The position numbers and the translations under genes are program-made. Of a DNA stretch of 32,803 bases, positions 20,378 to 27,067 are shown one piece after another (position 1 is the first letter of the stretch; each line of letters opens with the position of its first letter). The stretch comes from a virus: positions 1 through 32,803 of the IMG/VR virus record IMGVR_UViG_3300031963_008481; one strand, given 5' to 3'. Under the pieces are notes generated by a model that ran no database searches, was not told the origin of the DNA, and saw nothing but the letters and a program-made list of their open reading frames with translations.

Positions 20378-20937
20378 TTTTTCCCCAACTCCTCATTTGG
20401 CATTATGTCAATAAGCAAATGAATTCTATCTATATCACTATTGTTTTCTACAAGGTGTGGCCTTGAGTTGTTAATTTCCCAACACTCTCCAGCCTGCATG
20501 CTGATCTTTTCATTTCCAACACCAAAGAAAACATTATCAGATGTAACGATTGGAATATGATTTCTTTTAGATAGCATTAGATAGTCTCCAGAGTCAAAGT
20601 GAATTGATATATCTTCTCTGGCCTTTAGTTTAATTAATAGAACCATGCCTCTAACACCATCATGAATTTCTTCTAGGTTTTTTATAATAGGCTCAAGTAA
20701 ATCGATCAACTTAGAGTCATCAGACTCTAGTCTTGTGGCAAACTCCTGGCCACTCTTCCATTGCAGGTTTGCTCTATATACAAAATATGAGACAGTATCC
20801 TTGTGAACATCATAGTTGTCTTGTCTTGATGTGTCTAGCAACCACTGACTAGAAAAGCCTGAAACATAATTCTTTATTTCATCAATGCTGTATATGTTGT
20901 GCTTTTTAAAGTTAAAGTCTTCTAGCGTCTTTCTCAT
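20374..20937 (-). CDS. Asp/Asn beta-hydroxylase-like 2OG-Fe(II) protein
   Basis: The 187-aa protein ends in a jelly-roll: ISIHFDSGDYLMLSKRNHIP supplies a His-x-Asp-like pair and the R-x-H-I-P segment. MQAGECWEINNSRPHLVENN gives the distal His and DRIHLLID the Arg, as in the aspartyl/asparaginyl hydroxylase family (PF05118). It likely hydroxylates a free or protein-bound residue. It overlaps both neighbours by 4 nt. Confidence 0.65.
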   Translation of the reverse strand: MRKTLEDFNFKKHNIYSIDEIKNYVSGFSSQWLLDTSRQDNYDVHKDTVSYFVYRANLQWKSGQEFATRLESDDSKLIDLLEPIIKNLEEIHDGVRGMVLLIKLKAREDISIHFDSGDYLMLSKRNHIPIVTSDNVFFGVGNEKISMQAGECWEINNSRPHLVENNSDIDRIHLLIDIMPNEELGKK

Positions 20938-21518
20938 TTTGTCTCCAAGGTTTGATTAAAGTCTTTAGAATACGCAAAGTTTATAAAGTCAGAACTGTAA
21001 AAATCCTGGACCATATCTATTGCCTCATCTGTATAGTCTTCTATATATGATTCTACCATATAGTTGCCTACATTGTAAAATCCAAGAGTCCATTCAAGTT
21101 CTTCTTCTAACTCCTTTAAGTTCTCAAACTTATAAATTCTGTCTACCTGAATAATGTCCTGATCAATTACATAAAAAGACTGGGGGATGTGGAGTAGTGG
21201 GCTTATTGGGGATATCTTTCCCTGTTTGATATTATTTAAGTACTCTGAAAATGAAATGTTTGTTTGATTAGTTTTATTGTATTGTTTATAGCAACTGTAT
21301 GTTCTCGTGTATGGGTTTCTTACAACAGCAAAAGAAAAGACACTGTCGTCTATTAAATTGGCTTCTTTTAAATATGAGTATGGATCGTGATGCCTTGGCC
21401 ATTCTCTTTTCCAATTGTCTAGATTTTTTTCATTTAGTATTTTAGAAATTGAAGATCCTGCAGTCTTTGGTATGTGAACAAAAAGTACTGCACTATACTC
21501 TTTATCTCTAACTATCAT
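20934..21518 (-). CDS. Sulfotransferase-family protein (194 aa)
   Basis: VLFVHIPKTAGSSISKIL is the PAPS 5'-phosphosulfate loop. FAVVRNPYTRTYSCYKQY is the 3'-phosphate segment. The later FENLKELEEELEWTLG matches the family's C-terminal part. It probably sulfates a carbohydrate or small molecule. The start at 21518 is chosen because GAGGA lies 7 nt upstream; longer starts exist to 21533. It sits beside the APS-kinase fusion. Confidence 0.75.
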   Translation of the reverse strand: MIVRDKEYSAVLFVHIPKTAGSSISKILNEKNLDNWKREWPRHHDPYSYLKEANLIDDSVFSFAVVRNPYTRTYSCYKQYNKTNQTNISFSEYLNNIKQGKISPISPLLHIPQSFYVIDQDIIQVDRIYKFENLKELEEELEWTLGFYNVGNYMVESYIEDYTDEAIDMVQDFYSSDFINFAYSKDFNQTLETK

Positions 21519-22338
21519 TTTCTGCATCCTCACTATTTATTTCTTTAACAAGTCTATTTACTCTTATATCGTTCTGTTGGTTCCAGTCTGAGTCTAAAAT
21601 TTCTGTATTCGTAAACAGTAGCAAATCAGTTATTCCCTCATCCTTTAGATTAATTATCTTTTGTTTAACTGTTTGATAGTCTCCAATAATTGAAAAGTTT
21701 ATGTGTCTAGGATTAGCAGGAATAATTTTTTCTTTATACTCTTCAATCTCTTTGTTTGATTCTAAGATGGTAACATTTGCGCTGACCATTCTTTTTTCAA
21801 TTCCGTCAAACTTTTTTATATTCTCTCTATATGTATCCAACATGCATAGCGATGTTCCCCCATGAATTTTTACAGTCTCTAAGGTGTAATCAGAGTATCC
21901 GCTAAAAACCATAGGAGGTCTTTCAGAAACTGGACAGTAAAGTTTATACATTTTTACAAAATTTCTTAAAAATGTAGTTCTTTTTTGTATAGTATCTATT
22001 GGTTCTGATTCTAAAAAAACATCTAACTCTATATCTGGCTCATCTGATCTATTATGAAAATCACCAGCAATCCAATTAATTATAAGTCTGTTACTTTCTA
22101 TCTCATTATATGCTTTAGTCATCATTGAAAGATACTGAGGACTTACATGATACGGTCTTAGTGCAATCATATATTTTAGTTTGTGGCCAGGGGTAAGAGA
22201 AGCAGCAGACTTTACAAAATAGTCTGGTTGTTGTGAATGAAAAGTTAACAAAACTGACTTATAGCCACATTCTTCTAGGTAATGAGAAAGAGCATCAAGA
22301 GGAAGTTGGGACTCTCTTAGCATGTAATGAATATTCAT
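21508..22338 (-). CDS. SsuD-like FMNH2-dependent monooxygenase (paralogue 2)
   Basis: The same block as paralogue 1: LKYMIALRPYHVSPQYLSMM and EIESNRLIINWIAGDFHN, in a 276-aa LLM barrel. The N-terminal HYLEECGYKSVLLTF and LVKEINSE at the end fit the fold. It lies five genes upstream of the halogenase. Members use reduced FMN and oxygen, some desulfonating alkanesulfonates. The substrate is unknown and divergence from paralogue 1 suggests a distinct one. Confidence 0.7.
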   Translation of the reverse strand: MNIHYMLRESQLPLDALSHYLEECGYKSVLLTFHSQQPDYFVKSAASLTPGHKLKYMIALRPYHVSPQYLSMMTKAYNEIESNRLIINWIAGDFHNRSDEPDIELDVFLESEPIDTIQKRTTFLRNFVKMYKLYCPVSERPPMVFSGYSDYTLETVKIHGGTSLCMLDTYRENIKKFDGIEKRMVSANVTILESNKEIEEYKEKIIPANPRHINFSIIGDYQTVKQKIINLKDEGITDLLLFTNTEILDSDWNQQNDIRVNRLVKEINSEDAENDS

Positions 22339-22565
22339 TATTGAGCAAGTTTTTCTCGTTCATCAATAATTGTTATAGCAAACTTCATCATTTTGTCATA
22401 GCCTACTGCATTATCCATGATTTTATTATAGTGATGACCACAAAATAGCAAGTCTCCGTTTAACCCAGTTACTTGAACCAGGGCTTCCGCATTGCACCTA
22501 TCGCATCTATTTAAAGGTGACAATTTCCATTCTGGTTTTACATCATCTTTAAGCATTGTAAACAT
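22338..22565 (-). CDS. DUF7455-like zinc protein (75 aa)
   Basis: LNRCDRCNAEALVQVTGLNG then DLLFCGHHYNKI forms a CxxC...CxxH zinc site seen in small actinobacterial DUF7455 proteins. The ATG at 22565 follows GGAAGG by 6 nt. Codons further upstream would overlap the FmdB-like gene. Role unknown. Confidence 0.65.
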   Translation of the reverse strand: MFTMLKDDVKPEWKLSPLNRCDRCNAEALVQVTGLNGDLLFCGHHYNKIMDNAVGYDKMMKFAITIIDEREKLAQ

Positions 22566-22566
22566 A

Positions 22567-22752
22567 TTATACCTTCCGATTGTCGGTTTTATAAAATCCA
22601 GAGCCATTGAATGTGACTCCTATATTAGAGTATACACGAACTAGGGACTGATTGCAAGTCTCACATTGATACCCTGGATCGTTTTCGGACATAGACCTAA
22701 TCTTTGTATATCTTATTGCACAAGACATACAGTCATATTCATATGATGGCAT
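22567..22752 (-). CDS. FmdB-type zinc-ribbon protein (61 aa)
   Basis: MPSYEYDCMSCAIRYTKIRS opens, and YQCETCNQSLVRVYS gives the second CxxC of a zinc ribbon. GVTFNGSGFYKTDNR closes with the family's F-x-G-S-G-F-Y-x-T-D block. It may regulate transcription or act as an adaptor; small FmdB proteins are common in actinobacteria and their phages. Confidence 0.85.
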   Translation of the reverse strand: MPSYEYDCMSCAIRYTKIRSMSENDPGYQCETCNQSLVRVYSNIGVTFNGSGFYKTDNRKV

Positions 22753-22862
22753 TATTTCTTTTTCGTTTTAGCCTTTACTTGCCATACTGGTAGGTTTAAT
22801 TGGTCTCCAGACCACTCATACCCTAATGCTTTTACGATAAACTTAATTATTTTTATTCTCAT
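22752..22862 (-). CDS. Tiny basic protein (36 aa)
   Basis: MRIKIIKFIVKALGYEWSGD then a tail KAKTKKK. TAATG junctions on both sides tie it to the neighbours. No family is recognised; it may be an amphipathic membrane-associated peptide. Confidence 0.5.
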   Translation of the reverse strand: MRIKIIKFIVKALGYEWSGDQLNLPVWQVKAKTKKK

Positions 22863-23080
22863 TATTTAATTCTCCCACCAAATTTTGACCAAACTCTTTC
22901 ATGAATATAGAAGAAAGTCATTTCTAGTGCTAGATATGACAGTCCATATAGACCAACATACTCCCACTCTGCCTCTCCAGTGTAATACTTAAGTACGAAA
23001 TAGATTATTCCAGAAACAAAAGTAAAGTGTACAAATGGCCAACTTGCAGTTTTTAGTAATGACCTTCTTCTAGACTCCAT
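22862..23080 (-). CDS. DUF2061-like membrane protein (copy 2)
   Basis: SLLKTASWPFVHFTFVSGII then YVGLYGLSYLALEMTFFYIH and ERVWSKFGGRIK give two spans and the H-E-R-x-W end of DUF2061. It diverges clearly from copy 1 at 19364. It is coupled to the endolysin gene by TAATG. Confidence 0.65.
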   Translation of the reverse strand: MESRRRSLLKTASWPFVHFTFVSGIIYFVLKYYTGEAEWEYVGLYGLSYLALEMTFFYIHERVWSKFGGRIK

Positions 23081-23727
23081 TATAGTGCTACCATTCCTTT
23101 TCCTCCGCCACCTACGGATTTCTTTACAACAGGCTTTGCAGCCTTCTTAACAGACTTCTTAGCGGGTACTACTGGTTGCTCTGCTAGTTTGTTTAGCAAT
23201 GGAAGATCTTCTTCGCCAGTATAAACTGGACGACCCCAGCCAACAACTCCATTGATTAGTTTTTTCTTGTTGTTCTTTACATATGCACGTGTTTTTTCTA
23301 CGCACATACCGCCATTTCGCTGGTCTCCCTTTGCAGTGCCTGATGTGTTGCCTTCAATAACCTGGATTGTTCCATCTCCATTATTCTTAATGCAAATACC
23401 AACATGTGAAATACGATTTACTCCGTCTTCTGGGAAATCAAAATAGATCCAGTCTCCTGGGGTTGGGTCGTCATTACGAGCATCTGCCCAACGATCATTT
23501 TTCTTAAACCAATCAGATGCTGCAACGGTTGATGCAGACTTTGGATACTTCTTTGGATTTAATCCTGATGTAAATGCACACCAAGAAACAAATGATTGGC
23601 ACCATGGTTGGAAATTAACACCAGTCCACTTACCATATTTTGTTTCATTATCTTTAGGACCTTCAATAGTTCCTACTTCTTTCTTTGCAACTTCAATAAT
23701 TGCTTCTACCGAACCTTTTACCGACAT
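23080..23727 (-). CDS. CHAP-domain endolysin (215 aa)
   Basis: The amidase/peptidase domain covers residues 8-165: C43 in FQPWCQSFVSWC, H108 in RISHVGIC, and E125/N127 in VIEGNTSG form the catalytic set. The enzyme cleaves peptidoglycan cross-links at lysis. No signal peptide is present, so it needs a holin. The tail KKSVKKAAKPVVKKSVGGGG resembles the holin-like protein at 13340. AGGAGG lies upstream, behind a perfect promoter. It is the first gene of the 10.4-kb operon. Confidence 0.85.
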   Translation of the reverse strand: MSVKGSVEAIIEVAKKEVGTIEGPKDNETKYGKWTGVNFQPWCQSFVSWCAFTSGLNPKKYPKSASTVAASDWFKKNDRWADARNDDPTPGDWIYFDFPEDGVNRISHVGICIKNNGDGTIQVIEGNTSGTAKGDQRNGGMCVEKTRAYVKNNKKKLINGVVGWGRPVYTGEEDLPLLNKLAEQPVVPAKKSVKKAAKPVVKKSVGGGGKGMVAL

Positions 23728-23757
23728 GCTTCCTCCTTGTTAATGTAGCATACATAT

Positions 23758-23786
23758 ATTATAGCAGAACAAGGTGTGTCTGTCAA
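23758..23786 (-). promoter_or_regulatory. Perfect consensus promoter of the lysis/accessory operon
   Basis: TTGACA (23786-23781), 17 bp, TATAAT (23763-23758) with TGC before the -10. The transcript would start near 23751 and carry a short leader with AGGAGG. No other strong promoter or terminator is evident down to 13300. Confidence 0.85.
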
Positions 23787-23796
23787 TAAGTGTGTA

Positions 23797-24588
23797 TTAT
23801 ATTTTTGCTAAGGATGGATTAAGGGCAGATCTTGCTCCCGCAATAGCCTTTTCAATTTCAGAACAAACAAAGGCAAACTCTTCTTCAAAGATTTCTGGAG
23901 ATCTGTCAGAGCCCATCGCTGGGTTCTTTCCTTCTGCAATTAGAGCCTCTTTTAAGGTTTTTTCTATGTCATAATTTAAGACTGTGCATGTAAAATGTTT
24001 CATAACATAGCCGTCCTTATCAATCAAATACTTCTCATAATTGCCACCCATTTGAACTCCATCATAAAATCCAATGTTTAGCCAAGGTGATTTAAATTTT
24101 CCTTCAACATTCCCATCTTCTAAAGAATCTCTCATTAACTGTAACATTTTCATCTGTGATGAAATTTCTGCATATACTTCGTGAGGTGGTAGTGTTGGTT
24201 GTCCTAGTCCGTTAGTTCCAGCGCTAAGTCCGTTCTCTAACACTTCGTTTAGTAACTCATGAGGAACCGAAGAAACCATCTCTGAGTACTTAAAGGTTGT
24301 ATTGTAAATTTCTTCCCCGTAGGCTTTTGAATCTAAACCACAAGTAATTCCTTGTGACCATCTTCCTTTGGTAACTCCTGGACCGCAGTAGTCGTTTGTT
24401 GGTATAGCAATTATTTCAAAATCTTCGCTGTTATACTTATCTTGAAGCATCTGTAAAACTTCTAGTTGGTTGGCGTTACCGCAACCGACTGTGGTATTTG
24501 CTACCAGTGTAACCTTGCCTTTGTATTGTTCAAGGTGGTTTGGGGTGCCTTCTGCTGAGTTTAGAGGAATATCATAGATTGATTTCAT
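23797..24588 (-). CDS. Glutathione-peroxidase-like thioredoxin-fold protein (263 aa)
   Basis: GKVTLVANTTVGCGNANQLE holds the peroxidatic Cys (in VGCGNANQ), followed by IIAIPTNDYCGPG, which replaces the FPCNQF motif and adds another Cys. NYEKYLIDKDGYVMKHF is the C-terminal KFL-D-G match. It likely reduces peroxides with thioredoxin-type donors. It is about 100 residues longer than usual, with an added helical region in the middle. The transcript is leaderless. Confidence 0.75.
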   Translation of the reverse strand: MKSIYDIPLNSAEGTPNHLEQYKGKVTLVANTTVGCGNANQLEVLQMLQDKYNSEDFEIIAIPTNDYCGPGVTKGRWSQGITCGLDSKAYGEEIYNTTFKYSEMVSSVPHELLNEVLENGLSAGTNGLGQPTLPPHEVYAEISSQMKMLQLMRDSLEDGNVEGKFKSPWLNIGFYDGVQMGGNYEKYLIDKDGYVMKHFTCTVLNYDIEKTLKEALIAEGKNPAMGSDRSPEIFEEEFAFVCSEIEKAIAGARSALNPSLAKI

Positions 24589-24594
24589 GATTTT

Positions 24595-24603
24595 ATTATA
24601 ACA
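24595..24603 (-). promoter_or_regulatory. Extended -10 leaderless promoter (TGTTATAAT)
   Basis: TATAAT (24600-24595) preceded by TGT lies 6 nt from the ATG at 24588. The -35 is weak. Confidence 0.5.
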
Positions 24604-24643
24604 TGTTTTTAAGGGCAGTTTTAGTCATACCCAGGACTGATGT

Positions 24644-25516
24644 TTAATTACGAATGTAAGAGGCAGACCCTATTACAATCTTTGAAAGAGAAGATAAATA
24701 CTCTCCAAAGGTACTAAAGGTATTGCGATTTACATACGAGGCTGCAGAAACTGCAGTTGCCACAGAACTTCCAGCAGTATCTGTTGGAGAACCATTGTAC
24801 TTGGTGATACGAACCTTGCCAGGAGCAACCATATCAAGTCCAGGACCTGTGTTTGTCAGTCCTTCTAGTTGTGTTGCGTTGCCCAATGCTCCCACACCAA
24901 TTACTCCATTAACACATGAAGGAAATCCTACAACATCTTTGCGTCGATCATTGCCTGTTGCAGCAAACACTGGAATGTTGTTTGCATTTAAAGATGCTAC
25001 TGCATTCACAGTAACTGTATCATTTGTGCATAGTTTAAGGTTGTTTGCGCTTACTGAGGACTGGCTGACTGAAAGAGCATCGATACTATACTTAGATGCA
25101 TTCTTTGATACCCAGTCAAATGCTAGTGCCAAGGCTCTTGCATCTCCCCTTGAATTTCCAAGGGATGTAACATCATTAAATCTAATAAAAACAATCTTTA
25201 GATTTGGATCAACAGTGAGAGCAGCCTTAACCATTGAATCACCATGGTAGGTAGCGTTGTTAATTGATTTTGGCCATGGAGCAGATGCTGCACCCTTGCC
25301 TTCCATAAACAGTTCTCCGTTAGGGCAAGACATGTTTTGAGAAACAATCTTTGACTTTACAGTTGTAAAGCAGACCTCGTGAATAATTTGAGGGAAGTTA
25401 TTAGAATTGATGGCAGAGTCAATAATCGCTAAGACTCTTTCATCTTGTGCCTGTGCTGGCTGAATTGCTGTGATTACAAGTACTGCTGATAGTAGTGCTA
25501 GTAGTGCTTTCTTCAT
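24644..25516 (-). CDS. Secreted subtilisin-like (S8) serine protease
   Basis: A Sec signal peptide (MKKALLALLSAVLVITAIQP, cleaved after AQA) precedes a compact S8 domain. The catalytic residues are D33 in VLAIIDSAIN, H91 in YHGDSM, the oxyanion N189 in FAATGND and S251 in GSSVATA. At 290 aa it is small and has little or no propeptide. It may process virion or host surface proteins outside the membrane. Divergent residues around D33 leave some doubt about activity. Confidence 0.75.
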   Translation of the reverse strand: MKKALLALLSAVLVITAIQPAQAQDERVLAIIDSAINSNNFPQIIHEVCFTTVKSKIVSQNMSCPNGELFMEGKGAASAPWPKSINNATYHGDSMVKAALTVDPNLKIVFIRFNDVTSLGNSRGDARALALAFDWVSKNASKYSIDALSVSQSSVSANNLKLCTNDTVTVNAVASLNANNIPVFAATGNDRRKDVVGFPSCVNGVIGVGALGNATQLEGLTNTGPGLDMVAPGKVRITKYNGSPTDTAGSSVATAVSAASYVNRNTFSTFGEYLSSLSKIVIGSASYIRN

Positions 25517-25543
25517 TTATTTTATCCTTTGTTTGTTGTTTGT

Positions 25544-25726
25544 TTATTCTTTTATTTTAAAAACTACTTGACATGGATCTCCACCGTCTTCCCACTCCTG
25601 CTGTTCTTCAGCAGTCATGTATGGATCTCCATCATGGGTGTTACAGAACGGTTCTGTAATCCACCCTCTATCTATACCGTTTTCCAACCATATAGTAAAC
25701 TCATCGTGATCTATTTCTTCTAGCAT
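25544..25726 (-). CDS. Small acidic protein (60 aa)
   Basis: MLEEIDHDEFTIWLENGIDR then MTAEEQQEWEDGGDPCQVVF. Highly acidic, with two Cys. It has its own perfect leaderless promoter that overlaps the end of the Thr-peptidase gene. No family is recognised. Confidence 0.6.
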   Translation of the reverse strand: MLEEIDHDEFTIWLENGIDRGWITEPFCNTHDGDPYMTAEEQQEWEDGGDPCQVVFKIKE

Positions 25727-25732
25727 ATAATA

Positions 25733-25761
25733 ATTATACTCCTAAGCACTGACAATGTCAA
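25733..25761 (-). promoter_or_regulatory. Perfect leaderless promoter TTGACA-17-TATAAT-6-ATG
   Basis: TTGACA (25761-25756), 17 bp, TATAAT (25738-25733), then 6 nt to the ATG at 25726. It is embedded in the last codons of the upstream gene. Confidence 0.8.
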
Positions 25762-26266
25762 CTGGACCCATGCAGGATGGGCTAAATTTTATGGCTGCAT
25801 TAACTGCCTGAAGAACTCTATTTCTTGCATTTTTTTGTTTGTCTGTGGCATACAAAACCCCATACGCATACTCTGCTCCAGAGCCCATGGCTAGATATGG
25901 AACTGTATATTTAGATAAAGACATATCCCCAGAACTGTGTTCATATATTTCTCCACGAATTGCAACAATTAATCCTAGGTCTCCGTCTTTGGATGTATCA
26001 ACCCAGAACTCGTTATAAAAATCACGAAGTTCTTTAACAAACTTAGTCTGCATAAATTTGTCTGTGTCTTTAAGGTTGGGTGCTGTTGGTTTAAAATTAT
26101 AACGGATTCTTTCTCCGTCCATTGCACCAGCATATCCAATAAGATATGGACCTATCTTCCAAACCTTTGGCGCATCAAGTGATAGAATAGTATTATCGTC
26201 AGATGCCCCACGATCTCCAGCCATATATACTTTACCTTCGTGTTTTACTACAGCAATACAGGTCAT
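25742..26266 (-). CDS. Proteasome/HslV-like Thr peptidase (Ntn hydrolase)
   Basis: After Met removal, TCIAVVKHEGKVYMAGDRGA places Thr1, Asp17 and Lys33 exactly as in 20S beta and HslV subunits. GSGAEYAYGVL holds the Ser129-like turn. It is 174 aa, HslV size, with no propeptide. It may form a ring peptidase in the cytoplasm, working with a host ATPase such as Mpa/ARC, or process virion proteins. No ATPase is seen here. The start at 26266 follows GGAGGGG and is fixed by Thr1; the frame is open to 26335. Confidence 0.85.
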   Translation of the reverse strand: MTCIAVVKHEGKVYMAGDRGASDDNTILSLDAPKVWKIGPYLIGYAGAMDGERIRYNFKPTAPNLKDTDKFMQTKFVKELRDFYNEFWVDTSKDGDLGLIVAIRGEIYEHSSGDMSLSKYTVPYLAMGSGAEYAYGVLYATDKQKNARNRVLQAVNAAIKFSPSCMGPVDIVSA

Positions 26267-26271
26267 GCGAA

Positions 26272-26325
26272 AGCCCCTCCAGATAGGTATGATTAAGTAT
26301 ACCATCCACCTGAAGGGGCTGTCAA
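26272..26325 (-). promoter_or_regulatory. Promoter overlapping a Shine-Dalgarno-sequestering hairpin
   Basis: AGGGGCT (26314-26320 on +) and AGCCCCT (26272-26278) pair, with inner CAG/CTG and GGTAT/ATACC pairs, burying the GGAGGGG ribosome site in read-through RNA. TTGACA (26325-26320), 18 bp, TATACT (26301-26296) starts a transcript near 26289 that lacks the 5' arm and leaves the site free. Confidence 0.55.
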
Positions 26326-26341
26326 CTAGGGTCAATAATGA

Positions 26342-26626
26342 CTAATTAGCCTTTTTGTCTACCGTTTTAAACGCATCATTAATCTCTGCTAATGTGAGTT
26401 TTCCATCGTCTAAGAAGGCTCTTGCAAGCCTCTCAATGACACTTGCTACACCAAGCAGACCTGCGAGCATTACTGCCTGAAGGGTATCAATTCCTACTAC
26501 GGCACCAGCACCAAGTACTGATAGACCAGAAGCAGCAAACACTGCTACGATACGCATTAATATATTAGAAAGGGCTTTTTGTGGGCTCTCTTTTTTAGGG
26601 GCCTCTACTACCTTTTTAGTTGCCAT
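26342..26626 (-). CDS. Holin-like membrane protein (94 aa)
   Basis: A short basic start (MATKKVVEAPKKESPQKALS) is followed by two hydrophobic helices (IVAVFAASGLSVLGAGAVVG, QAVMLAGLLGVASVIERLAR) and a charged tail. The layout matches small phage holins. It shares some pattern with the protein at 13340. Function inferred. Confidence 0.6.
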   Translation of the reverse strand: MATKKVVEAPKKESPQKALSNILMRIVAVFAASGLSVLGAGAVVGIDTLQAVMLAGLLGVASVIERLARAFLDDGKLTLAEINDAFKTVDKKAN

Positions 26627-26838
26627 TATTTATCTCCTTTCCCAGCGAAATATCCGCCAATAATTCCAATTAGACCTACTAAGGCATTTTGAACTAAAGC
26701 GATAGCATCTTCATTGGTTCCAAATTTTTCACCCGTTGAAGATTGCTGTAAGAGCATTGAGGCATATTCACCAAGAACTACTAAGCCAATAAAGCCAAGT
26801 ATGCCTAGGGTTATGACCCACATTAATTTATCTTTCAT
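26626..26838 (-). CDS. Small two-span membrane protein (70 aa)
   Basis: Spans at WVITLGILGFIGLVVLG and ALVGLIGIIGGYFAGKG, linked by a polar stretch with acidic residues. It may be a holin or antiholin. It abuts the holin-like gene after it and follows another membrane protein by 1 nt. Confidence 0.55.
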   Translation of the reverse strand: MKDKLMWVITLGILGFIGLVVLGEYASMLLQQSSTGEKFGTNEDAIALVQNALVGLIGIIGGYFAGKGDK

Positions 26839-26839
26839 T

Positions 26840-27067
26840 TTAGTCCTCCTTTCTTAGCGGTATTGTAATTAACCAAATTACTGTTGTTGCAAGTACTGCA
26901 ATACCAACAATATCTCTGGCTGATCCTGTTAGGGTTAACCATGCGATAAAGAAGCCAAGGAGGGTGAATGCCTGTGCAATTAATTCCATTCCTGCGTCTT
27001 TAAACCATTTAACTAATCCCTTTAGTAGTTTACCTAAAAGGTTAATTGCTTTATTGATTATCTTCAT
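26840..27067 (-). CDS. Small membrane protein with amphipathic N-terminus (75 aa)
   Basis: MKIINKAINLLGKLLKGLVK is a basic amphipathic helix, followed by two hydrophobic helices (ELIAQAFTLLGFFIAWLTL, VGIAVLATTVIWLITI). It could assist lysis or membrane attachment. It has AAGGAGG inside the end of the previous gene and shares ATGA with it. Confidence 0.55.
   Translation of the reverse strand: MKIINKAINLLGKLLKGLVKWFKDAGMELIAQAFTLLGFFIAWLTLTGSARDIVGIAVLATTVIWLITIPLRKED

Noticed and set aside
24723-25250. 175-codon + strand ORF opposite the S8 protease
   Set aside because: The minus frame has a signal peptide and a complete catalytic triad; this is its antisense.
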